DNA of 64,000 nt from Budorcas taxicolor (taxonomy: Eukaryota; Chordata; Mammalia; Artiodactyla; Bovidae). Under the pieces are notes generated by a model, which worked only from the letters and a program-made list of their open reading frames with translations, was not told the DNA's origin and ran no database searches. Where the stretch lies: positions 76,991,067-77,055,066 of the forward strand of contig NC_068912.1 in NCBI RefSeq assembly GCF_023091745.1, written 5' to 3'. Within the stretch, counting starts at the first letter, position 1. Each line of letters starts with the position of its first letter. Made by a program: the position numbers and the translations under genes. Shown one piece after another: positions 34,037-45,345 of the stretch.

Positions 34037-34362
34037 ATTTTTTTTTAATAAATAAAAATTTTATTTATTTATTTTTGGCTGCGCTGAGTCCTTGTTGCCT
34101 TGCTTTCGCTAGTTGAGGTGAGTTGGGGCTACTCTTTGTCACCGTGCACGAGCTTCTCACTGCAGTGGTCCCCCTTGTTTCAGAGCACAGACTCTAGGCC
34201 CAGAGGCTAAGTAGCAGTGGTGTGGACTCTATGGCTCCGGCTCAGGAGTTGTGGTGCCCAAGCTTAATTGCTCTGCAACCTGTGGAATCTTGATGGACCA
34301 GAGATCGAACCCATGTCCCCTGCATTGACAGGAAGATTCTTATCCATCATGGCACCACAAAA
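34037..34362 (-). mobile_element. CHR-family SINE, antisense
   Basis: A T-rich tail complement is followed by tttttggctgcgctgagtcc, then agttgaggtgagttggggct and agatcgaacccatgtcccct. The tRNA-like head lies at the right end. It is one of the longest CHR-type copies here. Confidence 0.85.
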
Positions 34363-34407
34363 CTCTTAAAAAGATTTTCTGTAGCCAAAATGAGAATATC
34401 TAAAGGT

Positions 34408-34462
34408 GCTCAGTTCATGGGGTCACAAAGAGTCGGACACAACTGAGTGACTGAACTGAAAC
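34408..34462 (+). mobile_element. BovB/Bov-tA 3' terminal stub
   Basis: Only the last 55 bp remain: catggggtcacaaagagtcg then acacaactgagtgactgaac. Confidence 0.75.
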
Positions 34463-34597
34463 TGAAAGGCCTACAAACAGCAGGTCTTGAGTATATCAGC
34501 TAGATTATGAAGTAGGTGAAGTCAAACATCGTTCATCACAGAACTACCTGTAATGGAGAGAAGTAGGAAAAACTACGGTTAGCAATAATGAATTGTT

Positions 34598-34799
34598 TAG
34601 TGACTAAGTCATGTCCGACTCTTTTGCAACCCCATGGATTCATAGCCTGCCAGGCTCATCTGTCCTTGGGATTTTCCAGGCCAGAATACTGGAGTGTGTT
34701 GCCATTTCCTTTTCCAGGGGATCTTCCCAACCCAGGGACTGAACCCACATCTCCTGCTTGGCAGGCAGATTCTTTACGACTGAGCCACCTGGGAAGCCC
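34598..34799 (-). mobile_element. Bov-tA SINE, antisense, with target duplication
   Basis: The full element in reverse runs from agtgactaagtcatgtccga to actgagccacctgggaagcc. A perfect 13-bp repeat, ataatgaattgtt, flanks it at 34585-34597 and 34800-34812, so this is an intact and fairly recent insertion. Confidence 0.95.
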
Positions 34800-34812
34800 A
34801 TAATGAATTGTT

Positions 34813-36109
34813 ACGGTTAGTAATAACGGAGTTAGCTTTTCTGAAATGATCATCAATTCAGTGACATCACTTGTGATTATGACAAAGGAAAATTAAGAAA
34901 TGTAACCTGAAAATGTTTACATTTTATATATTAAAAACCAGAATCAGAACTTTGAATTCCAAATGCTTTGATTCCAGCAACGTAAATCATGTCTGCTCAC
35001 ATAGAGGCCTAGAATAGAATGTGGAAAGTAGAGATTTTTCTTGCAAAATTGGCATAGGAAAATTTCTTCTTTCACAAAAATTATTTTTAATGGTGTCCCC
35101 AATTAACATATATAATTTCTACACAGTGGTATAGTTAAAGTTTAATTTCTTCTATAGTCAAGGAACTGCTGAAAGTCTGGGCCACTACAGAAATGGTTCT
35201 CTGATCACACACTCGATTAGATCAACAAGTTGGGCCAATGTAGCTTAGCTATTTTATGAGCTGAATCCCATGAACTATATGGATATAAATTGATTGTGAC
35301 TATCAGCTGAGACCATGGCCAAAAACATATAATTGTCAATTAGTGTGTTTCACGTAGATAAGGCCAAAGTGTATTTGCACCTGCACTAAATGCCTCACTC
35401 TCATTTTCATTCTGGGAGTTCAATTTACAAAGAAAATTAACATTTCTCTTTATTTTAAGTGGTTTCTATGGATACCTTCTATGAAGCATTTCATTCACAT
35501 CTATCCAATTTAAGCTTCTCATTTTAATTTAAATACACTTTCATTCCTTCAGAATCTGTATATGATATTCACAGTTCATTTTCTGAAAATAACCTGTGAA
35601 AAGCATTTATGCACACAAAATTTTAAGTTAATATGTTTAAGAGTTAAAAATAAGAAACTCCAACAATACAGAAATTCATAATCTCAAAATTGGAAATCTG
35701 TTTTTATTTGCCTCATACTCACTGAAAATCTGAACTGTAATCTAAAGAATCATGTTTTCTGATTTCAGGTTTGTTTGTTTTTATCCTTACTGGGAGCTTT
35801 TTTGTCCCTTTCTTAATCTAATTTATTGTTGCAGTTTTCTTACTTAGCATAGATAGGATTAAAACTTTTTAGGTTCTAGTGCCATTAATATTCAATAAGG
35901 TTTCTACTTAGTGTAGAAAAATTGAACAGCAACAAAAAAGGTTTTAGAAGACTACAACCTCAGATATATAATATTGCCAGTATTCGCTAAACTAATAAGT
36001 GCTTTTGTTTTGTTAATTTTCCTTTTCCAAGAAAAACTATTATATATAAGCTCTTGTTAAAGAAGAGATCTGATGTCATCTCCAGCTACAAATCTTTCTT
36101 TTTATATAT
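34813..36109. other. Unique AT-rich non-coding DNA
   Basis: About 1.3 kb with no recognisable gene or repeat. Confidence 0.45.
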
Positions 36110-36520
36110 ACTGTGCAAGTTTTATATACCTCAACCTAGAAACCAAGATCTTCCACATTTTGGCTCCAGATTTCTACCACCTCCATCAACCTCCCCTCCC
36201 TATGTAGGCCCACTATGCCACAAATAGGCCCACTGAGTTCTCCAGGGAGTCGGCCTCCTTTCAACCTCTGGCCTTTGCTCTCACCATCCTTTTTCTTGTG
36301 AAATGTTTCCTTCAGGACCCTCACTGTCTGTTAACTGAAATTTTATTCAGACGCTCAAGGCTGATGACCAACAACACTTCCCTTAGAAAGTTTTTCCTCA
36401 TCCTCCCAATCAGAGGTGGCCACTTTGCTGTTACTGCCAAAGCACTCTTAGAACTCTGCATCATACCTATTTGTTTGACTCATTTGTGTATTTGCTTTAT
36501 CGTCTGCTTCAAAATAAAGT
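36110..36520 (+). mobile_element. L2 LINE fragment, sense
   Basis: It reads like the L2 3' region: gcctttgctctcaccatcct, gaaagtttttcctcatcctc, aaagcactcttagaactctg. It is diverged. Confidence 0.6.
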
Positions 36521-36524
36521 TTAG

Positions 36525-36785
36525 TATTTTATTTATTTTTAATAAGTAATGCATGTGTACAATAATATACTAGTCAAAGACCACCAAAAGACATTCAAGG
36601 AAACATGCTAGCTTCTTAACCTCACCCAGTTCTCCTCTCCAGAAGCATCCAATGTTACCAATTCCGTGTATATCTTCTCAGAGATAGTCTGTGTGCATGT
36701 GTGTGTGTACACAAATGGCAGTATGTACACAAATGGTATTTTCATGTTATTCTGTAGTGTGGACACATGATATTGGGCAGTTTAT
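36525..36785. mobile_element. Possible old L1 3' UTR fragment
   Basis: The stretch ataagtaatgcatgtgtaca, then cccagttctcctctccagaa, then tacacaaatggcagtatgta resembles an old mammalian L1 3' region. Orientation and subfamily were not settled. Confidence 0.4.
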
Positions 36786-37871
36786 GCCTTATGCAAGAGC
36801 TCCCAGTGGAAATGCAGTAAATGGGCTCTGCAATGCAGCCCAGTCTTCTGCCAAACTGTGTGCTCTGTGGTCTTGCTAAGTAGATTCTGAAGAAAGACAC
36901 CTGTTTTAGATTTCCATGAATGGTCCTTAGGGCTGTCAGTGGTCCTACTGTATATTTTTATTTCACTTTTAATTTTCACTTTATTATAAAATATCTTTTT
37001 TATCTTCTTCACTTTGCACTCTTATAAGAAAGGACTTGCATTACAAATTCATATTTAAACACTGTCATCAGGAAAAAGATTAATTTGCAAGACCTGTTTT
37101 CAGCACTGGCCTATTTCTTTCAAGACTTGCCAGTTTACAAATCGTCACTGAAAATACTGAGTTGATATTATTGTTTTCAAATGAAATAACCATGAAAAGG
37201 CTTTCAGAAGTCATGAAAATATTAATTGTCATACTTATTATGGTTATGATTCTTTTTAGAAGCAAGAATTTTAAGAATGTTTACTAGGTTAGCTTTATTT
37301 GGAGTTTATTAAATCTAAAACACCTTTTAAAAATCTAATAATTATACCTTTTTCTTTTCTCCAAATTAGCCTAAAATATTTTTTTAAAAAGGTTTCATAC
37401 CCTGTTTTCATACCCTGAGGGCTCATTGGGTGTCGGTTGCAAAACATGTCAAAAATCCAAGGCTCTTATAGTTCCAGAAAAAAATGTATCTTTAATGCTT
37501 CTCACTCCAGGGGTCCTCTTTTGATGTGTTGCTGCCCTCATTTTCCAATAGACCTGTGTTTTTTCTTAGAAAATTCATCGTTCTACTTTGGAGCCTGAAA
37601 TTTGCCAGCCAGGACCATGGCTCCTTCCTGGATGTGAAAACCTAGAAATGCATTCTTAAATCCAACCATCTATTTGTATTTTACAAACCTATCTAGATTA
37701 TAAGCCCTAGATACACCCATTTCAGAATTTTATTTTAAATGGCTCTGTCACTCTGCTTGGACAGACTCTGCAGTCAGAATTTAAGTCAGAATCTACAGAA
37801 GACAAAAAGACATTTTACCAATACCTTAAAAAATGAGAATATAAATATTTGCAATGCCATGGATATTTAGT
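36786..37871. other. Unique non-coding DNA
   Basis: About 1.1 kb with no gene or named repeat. Confidence 0.45.
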
Positions 37872-37966
37872 ACCCTTCTCCAGGGGATCTTCCTGACCCA
37901 GGAATTGAACCTGGGTCTCCTGCATTACAGGCAGAGTCTTTACCATCTGAGCTACAAGCAAAGTCC
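37872..37966 (-). mobile_element. Bov-tA head fragment, antisense
   Basis: Only the tRNA-like half is present: ttctccaggggatcttcctg, attgaacctgggtctcctgc, catctgagctacaagcaaag. The BovB-derived body is missing. Confidence 0.8.
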
Positions 37967-37977
37967 CTAAACCACCA

Positions 37978-38152
37978 TCTGTTTATTTATTTGGCTGTGC
38001 CAAGTGTTAGTTGCAATCTGTAGGATCTTTAGTTCTGGCATATGAACTCACAACTGTAGCATGTAGGATCTAGTTCCCTGACCAGGGATGGAACCTAAGC
38101 CCCCTGCTTTGAGGCCTCAGAGTTCTAGCACTGAGCCACCAGGGAAGTCCCT
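37978..38152 (-). mobile_element. CHR-family SINE, antisense
   Basis: It reads ttatttatttggctgtgcca through ttccctgaccagggatggaa to gccaccagggaagtccc. It is internally shortened relative to the copy at 34037. Confidence 0.8.
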
Positions 38153-38168
38153 TTACTCCTGTTGACCT

Positions 38169-38187
38169 AAAAAAAAAAAAAAAAAAA
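38169..38187. repeat. Poly(A), 19 bases
   Basis: An uninterrupted run of 19 A residues shortly after a SINE. It is on the wrong side to be that SINE's own tail. Confidence 0.95.
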
Positions 38188-38639
38188 CCCACTAAGCTTT
38201 TAGATTTTTAACATAAAAATCAAATAATATGCCATTCGTTGGTTGCAAACCCAAGGACCATCTGTTCTTCACCTCAGTTCACCTCTGACCTCAGACTCAG
38301 GGAAGAGTGAGCAAGATGATGATGACAAAGCGATAAACAGAAAGAGAAGAAGAAACTATGAAATTAATGATCAGCCTTTTCAGGTCTCCAAATGCCAGGG
38401 AGTCAAAAGCACTGTCAAAACATCCTGCTTCTTTTAAGGTTAAGATGTATTCCTGGTTTATTTTTCACAAAATAATAATAAGTATTAAGACATTATCACC
38501 TTTCTCTGCATTGAAGGGGCCCAGAATACTCTACTACAGCATAAAAAATTATGTTGAGCTGATGGCATTTGAAAAGTCTCTTTTCCTTAACTCTCTTGTC
38601 TGCCTAAAAGCAGAGCCTCCCAAAAGAACTCAAGAGAAT
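38188..38639. other. Unassigned non-coding DNA
   Basis: It could be the 5' part of the LTR-like sequence that follows, but no TG start or duplication was found. The open frame at 38358-38891 (177 codons) crosses into that LTR and has no recognisable domain. Confidence 0.35.
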
Positions 38640-39016
38640 TCAGTTGTCACAAATTCCCTTCCTGGGAGCAACCAGCAAAGTCTGACTCTCATCACTGGCA
38701 AAGGGAAACCAGCACCACACCTAAACAGACTGTCACATCTCCTATCTCTTCTCCTAAGGGCTTACTTATCTTTCCTTAAATCACTTGTTTTCCAAAAAGC
38801 GTTCTTCTCCCCCTCCTCTTCCCCTATTAAAGCAGTACATAAGCCTGAAATTTTAACCATCTCTTTGTGTTACATTTGTGTGTGTGTGTGAACTCACATG
38901 TGTATTGGACTTAGATGGATAAAAACCTGTCTTTTCTCTTGCTGAATCTGTCTTTTGTCAGTTTGATTTGTATGCGCCCAGAGACTGAGGTGGAAGATAA
39001 GTTTTTCCTTCCTGAC
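38640..39016 (+). mobile_element. Probable endogenous retrovirus LTR (3' part)
   Basis: The stretch ataaaaacctgtcttttctc, then ctgtcttttgtcagtttgat, then aagtttttccttcctgaca looks like the R-U5 end of a gammaretrovirus-like LTR, ending with CA at 39015-39016. The upstream boundary is not defined. Confidence 0.45.
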
Positions 39017-39900
39017 AGTTTGGCCAGGAGGGTGGAATGTGGGGAGTTTCAACTTGCTCCAGATACAGAAGCCTCAGGACCTCTGATGAAGCTGGCAAGG
39101 GTAAGCTTTCTTTACTGTATCCTGGATTTCTACTTGGAGTTCAGTTGAAAAAGGGTGGTAAGAGCTTCTCTTTGTTTTTTCTAACTTTCAGTTCAGTTCA
39201 GTTCAGTAGCTCAGTTGAGTCCAACTCTGCGACCCCATGAATCGCCACACACCAGGCCTCCCTATCCATCACCAACTCCCGGAGTTCACTCAAACTCACA
39301 TCCATTGAGTCAGTGATGCCATCCAGCCATCTCATCCTCTGTCGTCGTCCCCTTTTCCTCCCGCCTCCAATCCCTCCCAGCATCAGAGTCTTTTCCAGTG
39401 AGTCAACTCTTTGCATGAGGTGGCCAAAGTATTGGAGTTTCTAACTTTAGGCTGACGAAGAAAGTACTGGAAGGAACTAGTTTTGGGACATTATGACTCT
39501 TGGGTGACTCAATGTTAACTATTCCTTTCCTTTTCAGGGTCACTACTGTGTCCTATGTGTCTCATTTTGTGTCCTGAGACCTTGGGTTGTATTCAGTAAG
39601 AGCCTGTTTGCTCTTAGAGTTTCCACCTGGCAAGGGGTGCAGATTGTTGGACCTGCATGTGCAGGCAGACACCCATCAGGTTGAGGGCCCTGGGATTTGG
39701 TTATCAGTTGAACAGAAATTCAGGAATCTGGGGTGCAGCTGTCACCTTACTGACCATTGCTAGCTCTCTTGGGGGTTATCTGGCTTTCCTTATTGCCTTG
39801 CTGGTTCTGGGACTGCCTGTGGCAATGAGAATCTTTACTTTCTCTTTGGCTTTGGGGATGAATTTAAATCTTGGGGTTTGCATCTTCTACACTCTTTGAA
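39017..39900 (+). mobile_element. Possible ERV leader after the LTR
   Basis: The sequence directly after the LTR-like end is continuous once the BovB at 39189-39437 is removed. It has the T/G-rich character of a retroviral 5' leader. No gag frame is visible. The short hydrophobic frame at 39657-39899 is not a recognised protein. Confidence 0.3.
39189..39437 (-). mobile_element. BovB 3' end, antisense, with target duplication
   Basis: 249 bp of the BovB 3' end in reverse, from cagttcagttcagttcagta to the truncation in ggccaaagtattggag. A perfect 11-bp repeat, tttctaacttt, flanks it at 39178-39188 and 39438-39448. Confidence 0.95.
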
Positions 39901-39997
39901 GGTTTCGTCTTTTGCATCCATGATTAAGCCATGCAAGGGCTCATTGGTTTTGAGTCACATTTTTCTGTGAACTCTCATATATACCTATATGAATGAA

Positions 39998-40236
39998 ATA
40001 CTCATCCTTTAAGACCCAGCTCAAATACTGCACGTTAAGACATATTTTCTCCTTCTGACTTTCTAAGACATTTGCTCATACTTCTTCTAGAGCATTTCTG
40101 CAGATATTATGACGTATACACCTGTATTACTCTCTCATATTCTCATATATAGGTTTTAAAGTCAAAGACTGGATATGCTCTATCTTTGAATTCCCAGTAC
40201 CACTAAGGACAGTATCTTATGTATGTAATAAATATC
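39998..40236 (+). mobile_element. L2 LINE 3' end, sense
   Basis: It reads ctttaagacccagctcaaat, ctttgaattcccagtaccac and atgtaataaatatctg. It is the diverged end of L2, cut by the SINE at 40237. Confidence 0.65.
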
Positions 40237-40560
40237 TGTGCTGTGCTTAGCCACTCAGTCATGTCTGACTCTTTGCAGCCCCATGGACTATAGCTTGCCA
40301 GGATCCTCTGTCCATGGAATTCTCCAGGCAAGAATACTGGAGTGGGTTGCCATTCCTTTCTCCAGGAGATCTTCCAGACCCAGGGATCAAACCCAGGTCA
40401 CCTGCATTGCAGGTGGATTCTTTACCATCTGAACCACCAGGAAAGCCCAAGAATACTGGAGTGAATAGCCTATCCCTTCTCCAGGAGAATTTCCTGACCC
40501 AGGAATCAAACCAGGGTCTCCTGCATTGCAGGCTTATTCTTTACCAGTCGAGCTACCGAG
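40237..40560 (-). mobile_element. Bov-tA/BOV-A2-type composite SINE, antisense
   Basis: A reverse Bov-tA (tgtgcttagccactcagtca to gaaccaccaggaaagccc) is followed directly by a second head unit (agaatactggagtgaatagc to agctaccgagaaga). The two tRNA-like halves are in tandem. Confidence 0.88.
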
Positions 40561-40629
40561 AAGAAAACTTATCACTTATCTAATGACCCCAATATTATGA
40601 ATCTGAATAGTTCCTCAGACGGTCAGTTC

Positions 40630-40790
40630 TTAACTATCACTCTTGGGCAAGTTCCCTTCCATTCTCAGCCTTGGCTTCCTCATTAGCAAAATGAGAATCA
40701 TAGCACCTACGTAGCAACGTTCATGATGTGTGGATGAAGCTGTCTCATTCAGGCATCTAGCACAATGTCTAGGACATCAGAGATGCACTG
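40630..40790 (+). mobile_element. MIR SINE, sense
   Basis: It reads cactcttgggcaagttccct, ccttggcttcctcattagca, aaaatgagaatcatagcacc, then cacaatgtctaggacat. Confidence 0.7.
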
Positions 40791-41731
40791 CAGACTTAGC
40801 TCCTCTGCCCCCTCACACCTACTTGAACACACTCCTGAACACTGAGGAGCACAGCAGGCTTCAGATCTGGGTCCCATCTGAGCCTCTCTTTCAGGAGCCT
40901 GCCATTCTCTCGCCCATCCAGCGGAAAATTTCCCCAAGTAGGAGTTTCTGTCAATAGACAACAAATGCTGGGCAAAAATCTCTTCTAGGGTCATATAGAG
41001 TCAAAACACCAGAACTTCTAGAAGCTGCTGAAGTCTTGTTCTAGGCATACTGTTAGATCATCTTGTCAGGCAGCTCACTGTCCCCTGTGTTGGCTAACAC
41101 GGGGAAGCTTGAATGATGCTGGTGGTGGAAAAGGACTAAGCTTGTGGAACTGCTCTTGAGAGAGGAGTACGGATGTAAGAGATAGCCCATGAGATGGCTA
41201 AGCCAGCAAAGGGAGGACTTCAGTAGTAAGAACAGTGTTCCCATCTCTCTGGGAATATATGTAAATATATGTGATTTTTTGTGTGTGTGTCATCTGTATA
41301 AGTCTGTGTGTCCATACTTACGAGCATAGGAGAATAGCCCAAGAGAAACCTGTGCACCCATTCATTCATCTGTTCATTTTAATCAAATTAAATGAGCAAT
41401 TTAAGTGTTCCAGGTACTGGGGGGAAAAGATAAATAAGATACTCTAGGACTCCTAGGAGTCTGACTATGATTTATTTAATCTGCTGGAGACAGACAAGTA
41501 AGTGCTTTACATACTATTCTGGGATAGTTTAGCACCTAGCACTAGGTCAGATACCAGGGAAAGAACTCTGGAGAAGAGGGAAGAAGCACTAAACTGGGGT
41601 TTTCTTCTCTGCAGTGTCTCTGTTTAGTTTCATATATCCTCCGTCCTATTCCCTCCCACCTCAGGATTTATTTGGAAGTGGAAACAAATTTAATGAGACC
41701 TTTTTCTTTTGACACGTGCTGAAAAACCAGT
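40791..41731. other. Mostly unique DNA
   Basis: A short GT run lies at about 41280-41290. A diverged ancient repeat of the ttcattcatctgttcatttt kind is possible at 41355-41560. No gene is seen. Confidence 0.4.
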
Positions 41732-41925
41732 GTGTATTCAGTCACTAAGTCATATCTGACTCTGCAGCACATGGAGCTTCCTTGTCCTTCACTGTCTCCC
41801 AGAGTTTGCTCAAATATATGCCCACTGAGTCCGTGATCCCATCCAACCATCACAGCCTTTGTCGCTCTCTTCTTCTCCTGCCCTCAATCTTTCTTTTCTT
41901 CATCAGGGTCTTTTCCAGTGAAAAG
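41732..41925 (-). mobile_element. Old BovB 3' end, antisense
   Basis: It reads attcagtcactaagtcatat, ttgtccttcactgtctccca, catcagggtcttttccagtg. The flanks gaaaaaccagt and gaaaagccagt look like a one-mismatch target duplication. Confidence 0.85.
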
Positions 41926-42951
41926 CCAGTACTATACAGCATTTCCTGTCTGGTTTAGGGACCACCTTTTTCTCTGCCAATTGCAAGGAAGAAATTTCGT
42001 TATTGGGTTTCCCCTTGCTCGTTGTGGTAAATGGTAAATTCTTTGAGGCACCAGCACAGGGCCTACCACATTGAAAAGGCTCAGAAAATGTTCAGTTGGT
42101 AAGGGGGCGAGTGAGTGAAGGTAACTAGGTCTGACTTGTAACATGGAGACATCTTCTCCAGATTCTCCTCCTCCAGTGCAGTTGTGAGAGTAGCCTGAAG
42201 CACTCGATATATGATAGGCAATATTGTTATTATCGTTACTAATATTAATAATCACAATTTAGTGGACTATATCCAAACATTTAAAATGTTTATTTTCATT
42301 TTTAAAGTAGATAACCACAGCTGAGGACAGGCACCGCTTTGCTATCTCCTTAAGATTCAAGTCCCTTGGGTCACAGCCTAGTGAACAAGGAACCCAGGTG
42401 ATGCCAGCTTCCTAGGGCTGCCTCATTCAAGACTCAAGACTTTCACTCCTTTGCCTCCTGGGCATTTGTGAGGGCAGAATTCACCACTGCCGGGACACTG
42501 GGCCACGGTGCAAACCAGTTTGGTTCCCAGGTCTAATCCTAACCCAGCAGCTCACATCTCCCTGTGCTGAGATTTACACGCTAGAGACAAAAGGACTAAG
42601 TCATCTGCAAATTCTGCCACTGGGTCTGCTTTTAATAGGGGAAGAAGGTTATTCATTACCATCTGTGAGAAACATCTGGAATGCCACCACAAGGATGAAG
42701 ACCAATTTAATCCACTCATTCCAACCACCTAAATTTTCAATTTGAAAAGCTGACTTCTGAGCCCTGATGCTACAGTTCTAGTCTCAATTTAAAAACATCT
42801 CCCACACAGTAGGTGCCCAAGAAATATTGTTTCCATTCATGGAGAAAATGTCACTTGGGTTTTAACCTGAATGAAGACATTTACCTTGTCTGGGGAGAAA
42901 ATTATGCTTTTCAGGATGGCTAGTCTCTCAAGCTACCCATTCAGAAAGAAT
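41926..42951. other. Mostly unique DNA
   Basis: An L2-like 3' trace is possible at 42025-42110 (gaggcaccagcacagggcct). No gene is seen in the rest. Confidence 0.4.
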
Positions 42952-43330
42952 ATCTCAGACTTCCTTGGTGGCACAGTGAACAAGAATCTGCCCACCAATG
43001 CAGTGATCACAGGTCTGATCCCTGGTCTGGGAAGATTCCACATGCTTCGGAGCAACTAAATCCGTGTGCCACAACTACTGAGCCTGCATGCCACAACTAC
43101 TGAGCCTGCATGCCACAACTACTGAGCCTGCATGCCACAACTACTGAGCCTGCATGCCACAACTACTGAAGCCCGTGCACTACAGCCTTTGCTCCACACA
43201 AGAGAATCCGCTGCAGTGAGAAGCCCGAGCACCCCAGCCGGAGAGTAGCCCCACTCGCCACAACCAGAGAAAGGCCTGCATAGCAGTGAAGACTCAGCAC
43301 AGCCAAAGCTAAATAAATACATAAAGAAGA
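42952..43330 (+). mobile_element. CHR-family SINE, sense, with internal expansion
   Basis: A tRNA-like head (cttccttggtggcacagtga, gtctgatccctggtctggga) is followed by the CHR body and an A-rich tail (aaataaatacataaagaaga). It is longer than usual because a 22-bp unit is repeated inside it. Confidence 0.88.
43068..43169. repeat. 22-bp tandem repeat inside the SINE
   Basis: Four perfect head-to-tail units of a 22-mer beginning gccacaactactgagcctgc start at 43068, 43090, 43112 and 43134. A partial fifth starts at 43156. The units are identical, so the expansion is recent or kept uniform. Confidence 0.95.
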
Positions 43331-43347
43331 ATGTGTCTAAGGAAAGT

Positions 43348-43452
43348 GTGGCTTTCCAGATGGCTCAGACAGTAAAAAATCTGCCTGCAATGCAGGAGAC
43401 CCAAGTTGAATCCCTGGGTCAAGATCTCCTGGAGAAGGTAATGGCAATCCAC
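43348..43452 (+). mobile_element. Bov-tA head fragment, sense
   Basis: It reads gctttccagatggctcagac, aatctgcctgcaatgcagga, ctggagaaggtaatggcaat, then stops before the BovB-derived body. Confidence 0.82.
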
Positions 43453-43839
43453 TTAATTATACCTTACAGGCAGTAGGCATTTGTAAAAATTTTGCTTCAC
43501 AATGATAGGTCTGGAGGTATAGTGAGGACAGAATGGAGTATGTATATACGTATTACTTGTGTAATCGAAAATTTTTATGAATTAAAAAAAGACTAAAGAA
43601 AATGATAAAATGCTAATGTAAATTAACTTTTCATCTTGTGGAAATACATATTACATCTGTTCTTTTCTATATTCTATTTTTATATATTCTATAACTTTCA
43701 AAATCCTCAGAGTTAAAAAAGACTATTATATGTTGCCTGGATTTGGCCACCTAGAGGATATGGATTAAAGGGCACAAAGGTGGGAGTGGCTTCTGCTGAC
43801 TATAAATATAGGCTGGGTCTTGTATCCCTCATACAATCG
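43453..43839. other. Unique AT-rich DNA
   Basis: No gene or named repeat is seen. Confidence 0.45.
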
Positions 43840-43980
43840 TTAAGTATCACGTATTACAATAGTCATTTTACAAACAAAAAAAAAAAAGAGAGAGGTTAAC
43901 TATTTAGCTATGAATGGTTGAACTCTGCTTCAAACCAAGCAGGCTGCTTCAGAGCCCTTCTCTTTAACCACTGTCATGAT
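43840..43980 (-). mobile_element. MIR SINE, antisense
   Basis: The attttacaaacaaaaaaaaa box, gagagaggttaactatttag, and ttctctttaaccactgtcat at the right end match a reverse MIR. A 12-base A run sits inside. Confidence 0.65.
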
Positions 43981-44785
43981 GAACTAGAGCCCCTGACATA
44001 GAATGGAGCACCAAGAATAGTCCAGTCTCCTGTCTTCCTCCTAGAATAAAAACCTGAGCTAGAGAACTTTATGTTTTTCTCTAAGGCTGCATTTCTCAGT
44101 CTTTCTTCCCCCTAATTGTTGCCTCCCCGTGAACATTTAATACTGTAGATATGTAATATATCTATTTATGTACAGAGAAGGGCCACAGACCATTGTAGTA
44201 TCTGGTTTTTCTCACTATGAACCAGTTTTCACCTCCTTGCCAATAATGCTGTCCTCTGTAAAAAATGCATGCACTAAGGGAAGTCTGTAAGGCTTTTTGT
44301 ACTGCCATTTACCCACATATTGCAAAAATATGGTGTGAAACAGAAACCTCCATGTAGGCTAACTTCACAGGAAATGTAGTACTGGAAGAATTTTGGTTCT
44401 TTCTCCCCAGCTTCTGAGGTTGTATGTTTGAGGGGTGGCTGCTGGTGGGTTTTAACAGAATGGGGAATGAGTAACACCAAACTAACTGCCTATGAGCTAG
44501 AGGTTCCAGTTGTCCTTATTATATACAGAGTCAGTTTTCAATCATGTGTGCTCATGAGGTCCAGCAAGAGGATGGGTAATTGAAATCCACAAAGAATTCC
44601 CAAACCTCATTTAGAAAACTGTTTCAAGCTCCTTCTTGAGCCTGTGAGCATGTAAGAACTAGACTGGGGTAACTATCATTTCTATTGTTTCCAGCCTCAG
44701 GTAGAGTGGAAATAACAATCATGCCATGTTCACCTTGTATTCATTCACTGGAGCCTTCTCTTTGCCAGTTCTTTGATGTATCTTT
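43981..44785. other. Unique non-coding DNA
   Basis: No gene or named repeat is recognised. Confidence 0.45.
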
Positions 44786-44794
44786 TTTAAGCCT

Positions 44795-44931
44795 GTGTGT
44801 TTGTGTGTGTGTGTTAGTCACTCAGTTGTGTCCGACTCTGCAACCCCATGGACTGTAGCTCACCAGGCTCTGCTATCAGTGGGATTCTCCAGGCAAGAAG
44901 ACTGGAGTGGGTTGCCATTGCCTTCTCCATA
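44795..44931 (-). mobile_element. Bov-tA body fragment, antisense, with target duplication
   Basis: After a GT-rich start it reads cactcagttgtgtccgactc to gttgccattgccttctcca. A 9-bp repeat, tttaagcct, flanks it at 44786-44794 and 44932-44940. The tRNA-like head is missing, so it is 5'-truncated. Confidence 0.9.
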
Positions 44932-44939
44932 TTTAAGCC

Positions 44940-45070
44940 TATAGGGTCCATAAGCGGTAGGTATTACCTTTCAGTTTTTAAGAAATGAAACTGACTTGTT
45001 CCCCGTGCTGCCAGTAGGAAATGGCAGAATCCAGGTTCAAACTCGGGTATTTTTAATTCCAAGTAAGTTC
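44940..45070 (-). mobile_element. MIR SINE, antisense
   Basis: It reads agtttttaagaaatgaaact, then ggcagaatccaggttcaaac. It is probably interrupted on its left by the Bov-tA at 44795. Confidence 0.6.
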
Positions 45071-45189
45071 CTTTGTTGTTTCATCAAAGCCTTATGCAAA
45101 ACTAGAAGGACCTGGAAAATACTCAGTTGGATTCTTTGCATTTTGAATTGTTACTCAGTTTTAATGTTAATCTCTTGAGCTTTAAAGTT

Positions 45190-45345
45190 AGATATACTAG
45201 ATTTATTTCTTTCTAATCATGTGTCAGTATGCAAGTTTCTTAACTGCTTATGCGTGTCAATCAACATTCTAATCTATAAAACTGTGTTGTAGGGAAGATT
45301 AACTGAGACAATGTTTTCAAACACCTAGTACATCATCTGCATCTA
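45190..45345 (+). mobile_element. MIR SINE, sense
   Basis: Diverged match: caagtttcttaactgcttat, aatctataaaactgtgttgt, aacacctagtacatcatctg. Confidence 0.5.

Noticed and set aside
38358..38891. 177-codon open frame
   Set aside because: It crosses the boundary of an LTR-like sequence, has no domain and is best explained by chance.
43068..43169. Direct repeats resembling a small CRISPR array
   Set aside because: The units are contiguous with no spacers, lie inside a SINE, and the genome is mammalian.
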